Source: Nephrocerus scutellatus
Taxonomy: Eukaryota > Arthropoda > Insecta > Diptera > Pipunculidae
Length of the DNA: 64,000 nt
Assembly: GCA_947095585.1 (NCBI GenBank)
Contig: OX352764.1
Coordinates: forward strand, 70,265,536 to 70,329,535
Reading direction: 5' to 3'
Made by a program: the position numbers and the translations under genes. This document shows, in pieces, positions 23,840-35,840 of this stretch. The number at the start of each line of letters is the position of its first letter. Position 1 is the first letter of the stretch. Under the pieces are notes generated by a model, which worked only from the letters and a program-made list of their open reading frames with translations, made no database searches and was not told where the DNA came from.

Positions 23840-24410
23840 TGGTATACATATTATAATTGGGGGCGCCATATGATAAGACCGATATTAGCGTCAAATCGGT
23901 ATTTTGAATAGTGACGGTAAGATAACCCTGAGTGGGGTGATATATAGCCTTGAGGGGGTCCTCAGGGAATTTTACATAAAATAACATTATCAAAATTATT
24001 ATCTGATATAAACTGAATTGCTTACAAATCAATCCTCGTGAGTTCCAGCACCGAAAAACTGTTTTTTAAGTTACGTCTCAACGTACATATGTACATATGC
24101 ATGAAAAGTTAGATCACAATTTCATGCCGCTTTGATGAATTGTGGCAATAAGACACCCATAACGCCGCTCGGGATGTTGATGGGAAGGCGTGACACATGA
24201 TATGATCGATATTACTGTCGAATCCATAGTTTTTGGCGTAGCTGAGATAAAAAGTGACGGTAGGACACCCCTACCTATGGGTGGGGGTGTGAAGGGATGC
24301 CATATGACGTGAGCGATATTAGTTTCAAATCTAGTTTTCGGGTCGCTGAGCTGAATAGTGACGGACACTCCTACCACCTATGGGATGAGTGACTTATGTC
24401 ATGATCGATT
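23840..24410. repeat. ~110-bp degenerate minisatellite
   Basis: Repeated blocks of GGGATGCCATATGA...GATATTA...TCAAATC...GTGACGG with G-rich GGGTGGGG spacers occur at about 23860, 24185, 24295 and 24395. The units are degenerate and vary in length. GTGACGGTAAGA and TACCATCAC-type words are shared with Helitron interiors at 32640 and 59690, so this may be the core of another Helitron. Confidence 0.55.
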
Positions 24411-24411
24411 T

Positions 24412-24660
24412 TACTCTAGTGGTTAGTACGTTGGACTTCTGAGCAGGAGGTTCGATGTTCAAATTAAATTGTAGGTCCCTTCGACAAATGTGTGCAGAAA
24501 AAAGAACACACACAACACGAATGGTCGCGAGAAGCTAGGACTTGCACCACATCTGTTTGTGTCGCCAAATATAAATAGTATATAGTTTTATAATAAATAT
24601 ATATGATTACCAAGGGCACTTTGCAACATGAAACATGCAATGCAGACATTCAGATATAGG
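24412..24660 (+). repeat. tRNA-related SINE
   Basis: TCTAGTGGTTAGTACGTTGG resembles a polymerase III A box, and GGTTCGATGTTCAAATT 40 bp later resembles a decayed B box. The body carries TTGTAGGTCCCTTCG and CAAATGTGTGCAGAAAA, words seen inverted in the SINE at 45300-45500. The intervening TTCTGAGCAGGAGGTTCG is shared with that copy. No tRNA gene is called because the acceptor stem cannot be formed. Confidence 0.6.
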
Positions 24661-25334
24661 AAATTATATTTTTTCTCTCTTTTCCTCCGAGACAGACGTT
24701 CTCACGCTCAAAACCCAGCTGCCGTTTAGACACATTGGATAGACCAGAAAAGGTTTAGCGTTAACCAAAAAAAAATTTTTTGGTTAAGAAATATTTAACC
24801 AAATTTTTAATTATAATTCCCACCACCAAAGTCGACTTTTAAAAATTATATATGGATAAGTTGGCAAACACATGAAACAAAAAATTGACCATTTGATTTG
24901 GTTAGTTTTTGCTGTTGCTTTGATCAGCCGTTAACCACAAAAAATACCTAACTCATTTTGTTGAAAGCAATATAGCAAAAGTCTAACAGCATTTTTTTAA
25001 ATTTATTTTATGTGTTTCAGTGCCACATACGCGCCTGCCTCACAAAACTTTTACTTCCACATGTTTTACTCGTAAAACAATCGCGAAATTATGAATTTTT
25101 ATGAGGATTGGTATTGGAATAACAATTTTTGAATTTTTGGTTATCAATGTAACAAATATTAGATTTTTTTTAGCGTCAGTATGTTAAATAAAACAAAAAC
25201 CATTTCAGATATTTATATCATTTATATGTTCGCGGTTGCGTTATACGAAGTTCATTCTGTCAATGCTTCAATAAATTCAGGCTTTTTTGCATGAAAAAAA
25301 ATCAGATGATCTGATCTTGCTCATGTTATGTTTC

Positions 25335-26834
25335 TACCGCAGTGTAGGACGAGGCCCAATGTTTCTGGAGCCACATATCGTCCGTCATATCATTAATTAT
25401 CTAGAAAAAATTAACTGCTATTTTTATTAAATTCTCTATATTAACCTCGCGTGCCCGTGGCTGTCTGGCTGCCTGGTCAGAAGTTGTTATCAATTTTTAA
25501 CCCACTTCACAAGCCCGATTTTATTAAAATTTTGCACACATGTGTATTTCTGGTGACAAGACTTCCTAATAAAATTTGGCCCATTTTTTTTTTTAAATTA
25601 CCCCATTTTCTTCAAATTTTACACACATGTGTATCTGCGATGGAAAAAACTTCTTCAAATTTATTTTTTGAGTGAACGGGCCCTGAGGGTAGACATTTTG
25701 ACGTGACAGCGTCTCACTACAAGGTCCCACTGTTGTGAGACACTGTTAAGTGTGACACTGTTAAGTGAGACACTTTAAGTAATTTCCCATGCGATTCGTA
25801 TGAAACTCGGAACGAAGGACTAATATGTGACTATAAGACTTGTTCCTATGGAAATTCTGGGATCTGGCCAATAGGGTCTGGGATTTTTGGAACCAAGCCA
25901 TTTCTCAAGGGATTCGTATGAAACTCGGAACGAAGTACTAATATGTGACTATAAGACTTGTTCCTATGGAAATTCTGGGATCTGGCCAATAGGGTCTGGG
26001 ATTTTTGGAACCAAGCCATTTCTCAAGGGATTCGTATGAAACTCGGAATGTAGGACTAATATGTGACTATAAGACTTGATCCTATACCGCAGTGTAGGAC
26101 GAGGCCCAATGTTTCTGGAGCCACATATCGTCCGTCATATCATTAATTATCTAGAAAAAATTAACTGCTATTTTTATTAAATTCTCTATATTAACCTCGC
26201 GTGCCCGTGGCTGTCTGGCTGCCTGGTCAGAAGTTGTTATCAATTTTTAACCCACTTCACAAGCCCGATTTTATTAAAATTTTGCACACATGTGTATTTC
26301 TGGTGACAAGACTTCCTAATAAAATTTGGCCCATTTTTTTTTTTTAAATTACCCCATTTTCTTCAAATTTTACACACATGTGTATCTGCGATGGAAAAAA
26401 CTTCTTCAAATTTATTTTTTGAGTGAACGGGCCCTGAGGGTAGACATTTTGACGTGACAGCGTCTCACTACAAGGTCCCACTGTTGTGAGACACTGTTAA
26501 GTGTGACACTGTTAAGTGAGACACTTTAAGTAATTTCCCATGCGATTCGTATGAAACTCGGAACGAAGGACTAATATGTGACTATAAGACTTGTTCCTAT
26601 GGAAATTCTGGGATCTGGCCAATAGGGTCTGGGATTTTTGGAACCAAGCCATTTCTCAAGGGATTCGTATGAAACTCGGAACGAAGTACTAATATGTGAC
26701 TATAAGACTTGTTCCTATGGAAATTCTGGGATCTGGCCAATAGGGTCTGGGATTTTTGGAACCAAGCCATTTCTCAAGGGATTCGTATGAAACTCGGAAT
26801 GTAGGACTAATATGTGACTATAAGACTTGATCCT
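25335..26834. repeat. 750-bp tandem duplication
   Basis: The block 25335-26084 starts TACCGCAGTGTAGGACGAGG and repeats at 26085-26834 almost exactly (one extra T in a T run). Each block holds one CACATGTG-family element start (CTCTATATTAACCTCGCGTG, two monomers), a GTGAGACACTGTTAAGTG stutter, and 2.5 copies of a 118-bp tandem repeat. Confidence 0.95.
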
Positions 26835-27256
26835 ATGGAAATTCTGGGATCTGGCCAATAGGGTCTGGGATTTTTGGAACCAAGCCATTTCTCAAGGGAT
26901 TCGTATGAAACTCGGAACGAAGGACTAATATGTGACTATAAGACTTGTTCCTATGGAAATTCTGGGATCTGGCCAATAGGGTCTGGGATTTTTGGAACCA
27001 AGCCATTTCTCAAGGGATTCGTATGAAACTCGGAATGTAGGACTAATATGTGACTATAAGACTTGATCCTATGGAAATTCTGGGATCTGGCCAATAGGGT
27101 CTGGGATTTTTGGAACCAAGCTATTTCTCAAGGGATTCGTATGAAACTCGAAATGTAGGACTAATATGTGACTATAAGACTTGTTCCTATGGAAATTCTG
27201 GGATCTGGCCAATAGGGTCTGGAATTTCGGGAACTAAGCAATTTCTCAAGCGATTG
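25791..27256. repeat. 118-bp tandem repeat (two arrays)
   Basis: Monomers begin GATTCGTATGAAACTCGG and contain CTATAAGACTTG, GGAAATTCTGGGATCTGGCC and GGAACCAAGCC. Starts at 25793, 25911 and 26029 make the first array; 26544, 26662, 26780, 26898, 27016 and 27134 make the second, which fades out at ~27256. Variants (AACGAAGG versus AATGTAGG) alternate. Frames through the array are not conserved as protein. It is a satellite-like array captured in the 750-bp duplication. Confidence 0.95.
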
Positions 27257-27369
27257 GTGCCTTTTAATTTAATCGTAATATTGGCCACAACGTCAAAGAA
27301 TTTCACTCCAACCGCGCGTAAAGATTACACGCACATATTTTTTTAACAGCTCTTACTTCTCCTACTACT

Positions 27370-29040
27370 ATCGACGCAACTGCATTACTATGTTTGTGCA
27401 GTGATATAATATATTTAATATGTACCCACCTCACAATAAATTGTTATGAACATTTAAATCAGCTTATAAATCATTTATTCTGTTGTATGTGATGTGATTG
27501 ATGATCATGTATGTGGTTTCAATAACATACAATCAAGCAGATCAGAACGAAACAAACATATGCAGTAGTAGGCTGCGGTCAAGAATTCAGCCGCTGCGCA
27601 TTTTATGCTGCATTTTGGTCAAAAATTCACTTTTCACCCAATGCATTAAAGAAAAATCGACTGCGCAGTTTACGCAGCTACTTAAAATTGGATGCAACTA
27701 GCAAAATGTAAATGTCAAATACAAGCAGACTGTAAGTCGGTTCAAAATATAGCCGCAATTTCGTGCATACCGACTGCCTGCCATTTTTTTGTGTAGCACA
27801 AGCTGCGAAGATTCTTAATTCTTTACCGCAGCCGTAGTGATAGTATAGTCTCTGTTCATTTTCTATCGGTCCTCTGCTCTGCTCGATACAGTGCTACAAG
27901 CTTCCTTGCAACTATTTCCTTTTATTTTCGCTTATCTTCTTATCCTTAGTGATGTTTACAGTAACTAGAGTAAATAACTCTTCGATCAATTATAGTAGAG
28001 AGAGAACCATGCAAAAGAAATTTAATGATGAATAATTGGCCTGCATTTTTGAAAGCGACATTCTTACCATACCATTTCGAAGCATGGGCAGTACTACTCA
28101 GTACTCACTACTTTTCTCTTCTAATATAATTTAAAACTACTCAAATTTTTTATGAGTTGAAACCAAAAGCTGCATTACTGTGTTTGGGCAGTAATATGTA
28201 ACATGCAGCAACTTCACAGTTAGTGGTTATGAACATTTAAATCAGCTTATAAATTATTTATTCTGTTGTATGTGATGTGATTGATGATCATGTATGTGGT
28301 TTCAATAACATACAATCAAGCAGAGCAGAACGAAACAAACATATGCAGTAGTAGGCTGCGGTCAAGAATTCAGCCGCTGCGCAGTTTATGCTGCATGTTG
28401 GTCAAAAATTTACTTTTCAGCCAATGCATTAAAGAAAAATCGACTGCGCAGTTTACGCAGCTACTTAAAATGGGATGCAAATAGCAAAATGTAAATGTCA
28501 AATTGTCGCCCTACAAGCAGACTGTAAGTCGGTTCAAAATATAGCCGCAATTTCGTGCATACCGACTGCCTGCCATTTTTTTGTGCAGCACAAGCTGCGA
28601 AGCTTATTAATTCTTTACCGCAGCCATAGTGATAGTATAGTCTCTGTTCATTTTCCTATCAGTGCTCTGCTCTGCTCTTTCTATCAACATTGTGAGTGAG
28701 TGCTCTCGTGTTTGGTCGTGTAACAGAAAACAATATGTTACAGAAATAAGAGAAAAATGCAAAAGAAATTTAATGAGAAATAATTGGCCTGCATATTTGA
28801 AAGCGACAATCTTACCATAACCATTTCGAAACACTGGCAGCACTACTCAGTACTCACTACTTTTCTCTTCTAATTTAATTTAAAACTACTCAAATTTTTT
28901 ATGAGTTGAAACCAAAAGCTGCATTACTGTGTTTGGGCAGTAATATGTAATATGCAGCAACTTCACAGTTAGTGGTTTTGAACATTTAAATCAGCTTATA
29001 AATTATTTATATATAATAAGATGTGATGATGATGTATGTG
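27370..29040. repeat. ~783-bp tandem segmental repeat, 2+ copies
   Basis: GAACATTTAAATCAGC occurs at 27448, 28231 and 28980. The stretch from 27440 to ~27880 (with GCAGTAGTAGGCTGCGGTC and CGCAGCTACTTAAAAT) recurs at 28225-28670 with ~95 percent identity by eye, and a third copy is partial. CTGCATTACT..GTTTG.GCAGT precedes each. No protein is recognised, and the short frames in it differ between copies. Confidence 0.85.
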
Positions 29041-29221
29041 ATGAGCTACAGTGCAAGTCGTAGGATTTGTATTTAGTATAGAATTTTTTTTTAATATATC
29101 CGTCCGTGTTTATGTCCCACAGACAACAAGATCTTTGTTTTCTTTTCTTTCGTACCGGACAGACATTGTCACGCTCAAAACCCACGGCCGTGTCTTCGAC
29201 ACAGCCTACCCTGCTCTTTTT

Positions 29222-29341
29222 TTGGAGTAATCGGGCCCTGGGAGCCGAGGGGTACCCATATAATTTTTAAAAAAAATTTTTTAATAATTTAAACACATGT
29301 GTATTACTGATGGACAAAACTGTTTGTACATTTTTTGGAGT
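29222..29341 (+). repeat. CACATGTG-family monomer
   Basis: One monomer (GATGGACAAAACTG, ACACATGTGTATTACTG, GGGCCCTGGG) lies immediately left of the AT-rich block; its family continues at 30330, so the AT-rich block may have split one element. Confidence 0.75.
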
Positions 29342-30335
29342 AGATATTTAAAAATCTAACGTAGTACATACTAAATGTTAGAACAAAACACAGGACGAAG
29401 ATATATCTTAAAATATTACATTTTTAAAAAAAAATTGGAAAAATTATGAAATGAAATTTAGAAATTTTTGAGAATTTATTTGAAAAAAAATTAATATTAT
29501 ATGTTATTTTTTAATTTTTTTTGACTAATTAATAATAAAAAAATTTAATTTGGATAAGAATTTATTTATTAAAATAAATTAAAATGAATATTAATTTAAA
29601 AAATGTTTCCATTAAATATTTATATATATAAATGTTAAATATTTATATTAATTATTTATATGTATAAATAATGTATTTAAATAAAATTAATTATATAATA
29701 ATTTAATAAAACAATTATTATTTATATTAATGAAACTATTAGTATATATCTATATATATATATAAATAAAATAAATAATAATAGATATAGATATTTTTTA
29801 ATTTTTTTTGACTAATTAATAATAAAAAAATTTAATTTGGATAAGAATTTATTTATTAAAATAAATTAAAATGAATATTAATTTAAAAAATTTTTCCATT
29901 AAATATTTATATATATAAATGTTAAATATTTATATTAATTATTTATATGTATAAATAATGTATTTAAATAAAATTAATTATATAATAATTTAATAAAACA
30001 ATTATTATTTATATTAATGAAACTATTAGTATATATCTATATATATATATAAATAAAATAAATAAAAAAAACATATAATAATTTATATATAATAATAAAT
30101 CCTTATATATATTTATATTAATATATAATAAATTTATATAATGTAATAAATATGTTAATAATATATTAAATATGTATAAATAAAATATTTAATACTAATA
30201 TATACATATATGAAGTTTAAAAAATTAAAATATAAGAAATATTTATGTATATAGATATAGATATTTAACAATCTGACCTAGTATATACTATATGTTAAAA
30301 AAAACACAGAACGAAGATATATCTTAAAATATTAG
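29342..30335. repeat. very AT-rich block with ~288-bp direct repeat and flanking repeats
   Basis: A ~270-bp sequence beginning TTTTTTAATTTTTTTTGAC at ~29505 recurs at ~29794, almost unchanged. The block is bounded by ~80-bp direct repeats: ACGAAGATATATCTTAAAA at 29397-29415 and 30313-30331, each preceded by TAGATATTTA and a CTA...TATGTTA motif. There is no coding content. It looks like a satellite or an insertion bounded by long repeats inside a CACATGTG-family element. Confidence 0.85.
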
Positions 30336-30955
30336 GGCCCTGAGGCTCGAGGGGTGCCCATATAAATATTTTAAAAATTAGCCCAATTATCTTCAAATGT
30401 TAAATACATGTGTATCACTGATTGGCAAACTTTTTGTACATTTTTTGGAGTGATCGGGCCCTGAAGCCCGTAGCCCATATACAAATTTTTAAAATTAGCA
30501 CAATTATCTTCAAATTTTAAGCACATGTGTATCTACTGATGGACAAAACTTTTTTTTTACTTTTTTTGGAGTGATGGCCCTACGGTTCTAGGGGGTGCCC
30601 ATATAAATTTTTTAAAAATTAGCCCGATTTTCTTCAAATTTTAAACACAAGTGTATCTCTGATGGAGAAAACTTTTTGTAAATTTTGTGGAGTGATCGGG
30701 CCCTAAGGCCCAAGGGGTGCTCATAATTTTTTTTTTAAAAATAGCCCGATTTTCTCAAATTTTAAACATAAGTGTATCTCCAGTGACAACACTTACGATT
30801 GAAATTTGGAAGGTCGGGGGCTGCCACACGATTATTTTACACATGTGTGAAAGCAGTCTTTGTAAAAATTTTGAAGCTGACTTTGCACTTTGCACACATA
30901 TGTATCTCCTAGTAGAAAATTTACATGAACAATTTTTTATGGGTTGTTTTTGTTT
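30330..30955 (+). repeat. CACATGTG-family element, five monomers
   Basis: Monomers with ACATGTGTAT or ACAAGTGTAT at about 30407, 30523, 30650, 30768 and 30893 are separated by TTTTTGGAGTGATCGGGCCC-like patches. It ends with TTACATGAAC, AATTTTTTATGGGTTG, the family's left terminus seen inverted. Confidence 0.85.
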
Positions 30956-32439
30956 TCGAAGAAGTATGGGCCATTTCTTCTTTTTGCATTAAATGGGCAC
31001 AAACAGTCACTTTGTCCAAATTATGATGTAAGAGCACGAACCGCTTTAGAATTTTCCGCTGCTGCAGCAATTTTGTTATATAAAAAATGTATAGAAAAAA
31101 ATTACAAAATAAAATTTAATGGGGAGTGAAATCGAGTGTTCACAAATCGAGCGTTAACTTAACGCGTTAACTGTTAACTGTGTTAACAAAAAGTAAAGTC
31201 GCTAGTTTTTGACCTATCACACGACCTAAAGAGATACAATTTTGTGAGCAGCTATATCTCACGCAGCACTTTTGATATTCCGCGTCGTGTGTGGCGCGTG
31301 TATTGCACGGAGAAGTGGAATTGGTATATATCGGCTTCTACTAGACAGCATTTGATGACACTTGTTTTAAACAATTTGTGACGGGTGTGACGCGCGTCGT
31401 ATGGCGCGTGTTATATATAAAAATCGATTCTTAAAGAGCAAACTCCAGTCGCACGTTGAAGCTGACACGCACCTTTTTCATATAAAACTAATATTTTTAT
31501 TAATTAAATTACATAAAAATTACAAAATTTATCTTGACAAAATTAAAAATACGTAGTGACTAAGAAAACACCAAAGGACACAAAAGATTTTGGAGACGTT
31601 TATATCGGTAACGGCTTCAAGAATTTAAGAAAATGTTTATTATTTGATCTTATAAATTTAATTTTCTTTCAAAAATGACCAACAGTGGCCTTGTAGCTAG
31701 AAGCGTTCAAGAGTTACAGGGTGTGATGTGATGTAAGGTCAAAAGTACATCTCTTCGCATTAAAACGCTACGTACACCGCAGGGGGTGAAAATAGACCCC
31801 CCCTCCAATACGATTTTTTTCACGAAATTAACCAAGGAATCATCCCTTTAAGTATTTGCCACCTTAACGGATACACCCTGTATATTATAAATGGATGTAT
31901 GTATGTACGAATTTTCGGTTCTAGCATTACTGTGGAAAGCCAGGCGCTCAGAAACTGAGATCCGCACAAAATTTCATCTCTCTTTTTTGTGATTTTCCAA
32001 ATCTACTGGACTATTGATATCACTATCAAAACTACTTGTGTTTTTTTATAAATCAACTACAACCGTAAAAGGAACAACCTACATGTGATGAAAATCGATA
32101 AGTTTTAAAGCAATTAAAATCTTTATAGTTAACAACTGTGCATGTCGCCAGACAAAATATAACTTTAAGCAATGCTTATTTCTTTAGTATTGGAGTTTTT
32201 AGAATCAGACTTTGAAATGATTCTATAGTTTTGATGTTAACCCTAGAACGATACAACCTCAAAACTACCTTATAATTTGTTATTGGATATACAGTGCCTC
32301 CCCCGACCAACAACATAATTTTTGTCACAAAATAGTAGTCTGTAATGGGTGCAAAAAATCATGGCATACGTACAAAAAAGGTGCCATTTGATAGCTGTTG
32401 AAATAGACTTTGAATCTGCACACAAGTTTATTCAGTAAA
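30956..32439. other. intergenic; one short protein-like frame and a possible small TIR element
   Basis: A frame continuing to 31129 reads VRARTALEFSAAAAILLY and ends at a stop after IKFNGE; I recognise no family. At 31715 and 31873 ACAGGGTGT and its inverse bound ~165 bp, with AAGG following each, which could be a tiny TIR element. Nothing else is supported. Confidence 0.35.
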
Positions 32440-32875
32440 AAATTTAAACAAAATTGTTTTTTGTTTTAATTCGAAGAAGACATTTAAAATGAATTTGCGA
32501 AACATTTTTTTAAAGTTTAAAAAAGATAGAGGTGCTTTACCATCACTATTAACGTCAGCGACCAAGAAAACTATAAAATCGACACTTATATCGGTCATCT
32601 CCTCCCAACACCAATCGTCCACCATCCCCTAGAGGTGACTTACCATCACTATTCGACTCAGCGACACCGAAAATTATAGAACCAACACTAATATTGGTAA
32701 CTAATGTTGGTAACCACCCACCTCCTCAAATCAACCAACCACCCCACCAGCTACATTGATTCCAGGTGAAGTAATAAGTATACCAACAAGTTTCGTTAAA
32801 ATTGGTCAAGGCGTTCTAGAGTGAGTTTGGTACAAACATACATATAAATTCTCTATTATATATATAGAATTCTCA
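32440..32875 (-). mobile_element. decayed Helitron-like element
   Basis: ACCATCACTATT...GCGAC..AAAA.TATA.AAxCGACACT is repeated at ~32540 and ~32640, as in the Helitron interior at 55260 and 59690. The right part (AAAATTGGTCAAGGCGTTC, then ACATACATATA and TATATATAGA) matches the reversed 5' region of the same family. The CTAG end is not found, so the left edge is uncertain. Confidence 0.45.
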
Positions 32876-32879
32876 AAGT

Positions 32880-33780
32880 CTTAATTTCTACATAAATTCT
32901 TGCATTTCTTAGTCTTGCATACATATTCTTGGTCTTGGTCTTGGTGTGTCACACTCAGTCTTGGTCTTGCATTTATTGCAAGTACAGACCTCAAAATAGT
33001 TGTCGGTGGTAAGAGGCGCGCTATAAAACTGATAAAAAAGAGTAAAGGTCAGACGGGGTTGACGTGCAAACCAAAATCTACTTTATTTTTTGGTTTTTCT
33101 GAGTAAATTTAATATCTACTTCTGGTTTTTTTAACCGAAGTGAAATTAATTATACTAAATTTAATTTAATTTAAACCTATCTTTGAATAACCATTTATAA
33201 AAAATTCGATAATTCTATATAATTTATTTAAGCGGAAGAATTTTGTTGTTCTCATTTTCGAAAATGTGTATACTAAAGACTACTGGTGATTACTTATTAT
33301 GCATACAAAACACATAACACTTGTAATACTATTCACTTACACAGTAGCTCATCTACTTTCTACTTTTTAAGTACTTTTGGCGTAGTCGGGATCACTTCCA
33401 AACAATAACTAACTTACTGCGATAAAACTTTGTGCTATTTATAGTAAGTTACAGTTCCGCGAATTTTATAATCTTTTTTATTGTATTCTATTCGAACAAG
33501 CTAGCGTGTGACTGATCATACAGGTAAATTCCTTATATACAACTTACATGGTGAATCCAAGTGCAAGTGCAAGTGCATCTAAGTTAAACTACATAGTACT
33601 AAAAATAACTTTTATATACACGGATGTGAACATTTTAAACGTATAACTGTTATATACAATTTATAAATAATATTACTGAGCCATGGTTTTTGGTATAATG
33701 CTTATTCTAGTAGTCTTCAGATAGCGCTGTACGCTGTTAAGTGAACTGCTCGTAAAACTTATTTTCGCAACAATATTTAC
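32880..33780. other. no gene seen
   Basis: TCTTGGTCTTGGTCTTG micro-repeats occur at 32920-32975, and a GATTACTTATTA segment near 33287 resembles part of the possible LTR at 37915. Otherwise unassigned. Confidence 0.4.
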
Positions 33781-33794
33781 GAGTATATAATATG

Positions 33795-34024
33795 CTAGCA
33801 GATATACCTCGCGTTGCCCGTCTGCCCCATCACACTCACCACCACCCAAGTGACCACCCACTCAGTGATCTCCCTCTGACCTCACACCCTACCACTCTGA
33901 CACCAAAACTCTAGCCTTAAACCCCGGCAAAAAACGCTGTACAATTGTGAAAACCTGATCGAAATCGGTTCAGTAGTTTTCAAGATTAGCGCATTGAAAA
34001 TAAACTTATTCATATAAGTATAGA
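33795..34024 (-). mobile_element. degenerate Helitron with minisatellite remnant
   Basis: CTAG at 33795 is followed by CCTCGCGTTGCCCG (hairpin arms decayed) and a C-rich CCACCCAAGTGACCACCC stretch. It ends with AAATCGGTTCAGTAGTTTTC and TATAGA before T. This is the reversed architecture of the Helitron at 54726-55636. The base left of CTAG is G, not A, so the end is mutated or wrong. Confidence 0.5.
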
Positions 34025-34054
34025 TAGATTTTAACTATGCACATAAAATAAAAC

Positions 34055-34262
34055 AACCCATAAAAATAAAAATTTTTCGTGTAAAATCCGGTAAATTTTT
34101 TAAAATTTTTGTTAGAGAGCCCCGACCCCGGGGCCATTTCACTTCCAAATTATTACAGAAAGTGTTGTCCATCGAAGATACACATGCGTATAAAATTTGA
34201 AGAAAATCGGGTTAATTTTTTAAAAAATTTGTATGGTAGCCCCCCGGCCCGAGGAAGCTAAA
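34055..34262 (-). repeat. CACATGTG-family element, short reverse copy
   Basis: It opens with CAACCCATAAAAATAAAAAT and TTTCGTGTAAAATC and carries one core (GATACACATGCGTAT) with GGGGCC and GGCCCGAGG patches. The right terminus is missing where the LINE relic begins. Confidence 0.8.
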
Positions 34263-35040
34263 AATACAAGAAAAATTTCGGAAAGCCACAGTGGCACTAT
34301 TCTCAAGCCAAAAAGCCATTGGAAACAAATGGGGTCTTCAACTCCATATCACTAATTTTTTATATACAGCGGTAGTAAACCTACACTTTTATACGGTGGT
34401 TGTGGCTGTATGGTGGACTGCCTTTGATAAAGAATCCAAAGTCCAAAGACCAGCTTGTTTATGTATGAGACAAACCCTTCGCACAAGTCCATTCGCCAGA
34501 CTAGACATTCTGTTCAAACATACACCACTCGATATCTTCAGTAGGCAACCTCCAATGGTCCAAGAATGAAATCGAACACTTCTCTGTACTGAATTCGTTC
34601 AGGTTTCACTGGGCAACACAGAATACACTATTCCACAACTCCAATTCAGCAAAAACTTCCAGGTCATCATCCCCTCAAAGAAGAAGGCGATCATTTTGAA
34701 TTTATGATGGGTTTGGCGAAGGTGTTGTCTCAAAAAGGCTAAATCTTAGCCTATCTTTCCGTCTTCCTAATCACTGTAGTTTCTTTCAGGTAGAGCTCGA
34801 GGTGAATAAAGAATCTTTATATTGGCTGAAGAGAAATGTCTGCTAAGGATATACGAATCTTCTCGGATAGCCAAACCGCTTTCAAATCCCTGGAATCAGT
34901 CTCCCTTGTAGCCCTAAACTGTCGATCAAATCTCAAAGAAATAGCGGAGCAGTTCAACATTCACCTGTGTTGGGTGCTGGAGCATAGAGACATTCCCGGT
35001 TTCGGTACACCGTGTTAACTACTAACAAAGGTCACTTTTT
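34262..35040 (+). pseudogene. LINE RT C-terminus plus RNase H (I/R1/LOA-like)
   Basis: The first frame (34291-34569) reads GNKWGLQLHITNFLYTAVVN, QRPACLCMRQTLRTSP and LDIF, a region after the RT palm. About 270 bp later 34836-35018 reads IRIFSDSQTAFKSL, LNCRSNLKEIAEQFN and LCWVLEHRDIPG, an RNase H domain with the catalytic SDSQ aspartate. LINEs with RNase H include the I and LOA groups and some R1 relatives. Frameshifts separate the parts and the usual C-terminal aspartate block is replaced by GFGTPC. Confidence 0.7.
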
Positions 35041-35349
35041 CCAATACACACAGGACAGACTTTGCGGAGAGGCAATGAGGTTACAATGAAGTTCGTGGTA
35101 CATATATCTGTCTATTATTGCAAATTTACCATTTCATGATTAAAACAATTTTAAGATTTTTGTATATGATAGTTAGTATACGATGGTAGGATGAAAAGTA
35201 GTCGGACTGGGCAAAAGACGGTGCAGCTCGAACCAATGTTGTTCGTGAACATCCTTCATATGATTGCTTTCCAATTTTCAGTCATCTGCGTTATTCAACG
35301 CATGTTTCTGGCAGTCATTGAAAGTGAACAAGTTCTGCATTTTTACAAA

Positions 35350-35840
35350 ATTTAATAAAATCAAATGTCGTGCAGTGATTAGATATTTGTTTTTGAAAAA
35401 TAAAACGATCGATGTGATTAAGATGAAAATGAACGGCGTTTATGGGGACTCTGCACCTTCGATGTCAACAAAAAATAATTAACATCTGAATTTAATTTGA
35501 ATTTAAACGCGGTCGTACGAGCATATTTATTTACAAACCCGAAATTATCAATAAAATCTATGATATGATAATTTTGGATCGACGAGTCAGGGAGCGCGAG
35601 ATTGATGAGGTTGTGGGTGTATCACGTGATCGATGGAGAATATATTGCATGAATACTTGGGAATAAGGAAGCTCACTGCCAGATAGCTGCCGCATTTGCT
35701 TTTAGTCAACAATAAACACGAACATGTACCATTTTGAAGGAATGTTTGGCGATGTTTAACCGCAATAAAAACTCCTTTTTGCACCGTTTCGTAACCCTGA
35801 ACGTAACATGGATTCATCACAATACATCAGAAACCTGCAG
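35350..35840 (+). pseudogene. mariner (mauritiana/cecropia-like) transposase N-terminal relic
   Basis: Plus-strand frames read CRAVIRYLFLKNKTIDVIK and GDSAPSMST (~35370-35475), then after stops and frameshifts VREIDEVVGVSRDRW (~35590), and further blocks up to about 35830 that resemble the part of the mariner transposase just before the first catalytic region. No later DD34D block or TIR is seen, so this is a 5'-half relic. It is a different family from the relic at 18322-18930. Confidence 0.7.

Noticed and set aside
24412..24480. tRNA gene
   Set aside because: A and B boxes are present but cloverleaf stems cannot be drawn; SINE-derived.
25791..27256. CRISPR-like regular repeat
   Set aside because: Monomers are contiguous 118-bp tandem units without unique spacers, in a eukaryotic context.
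31715..31881. 165-bp element with ACAGGGTGT inverted ends
   Set aside because: Only ~9-13 bp of inverted match and no empty site; mentioned but not called separately.
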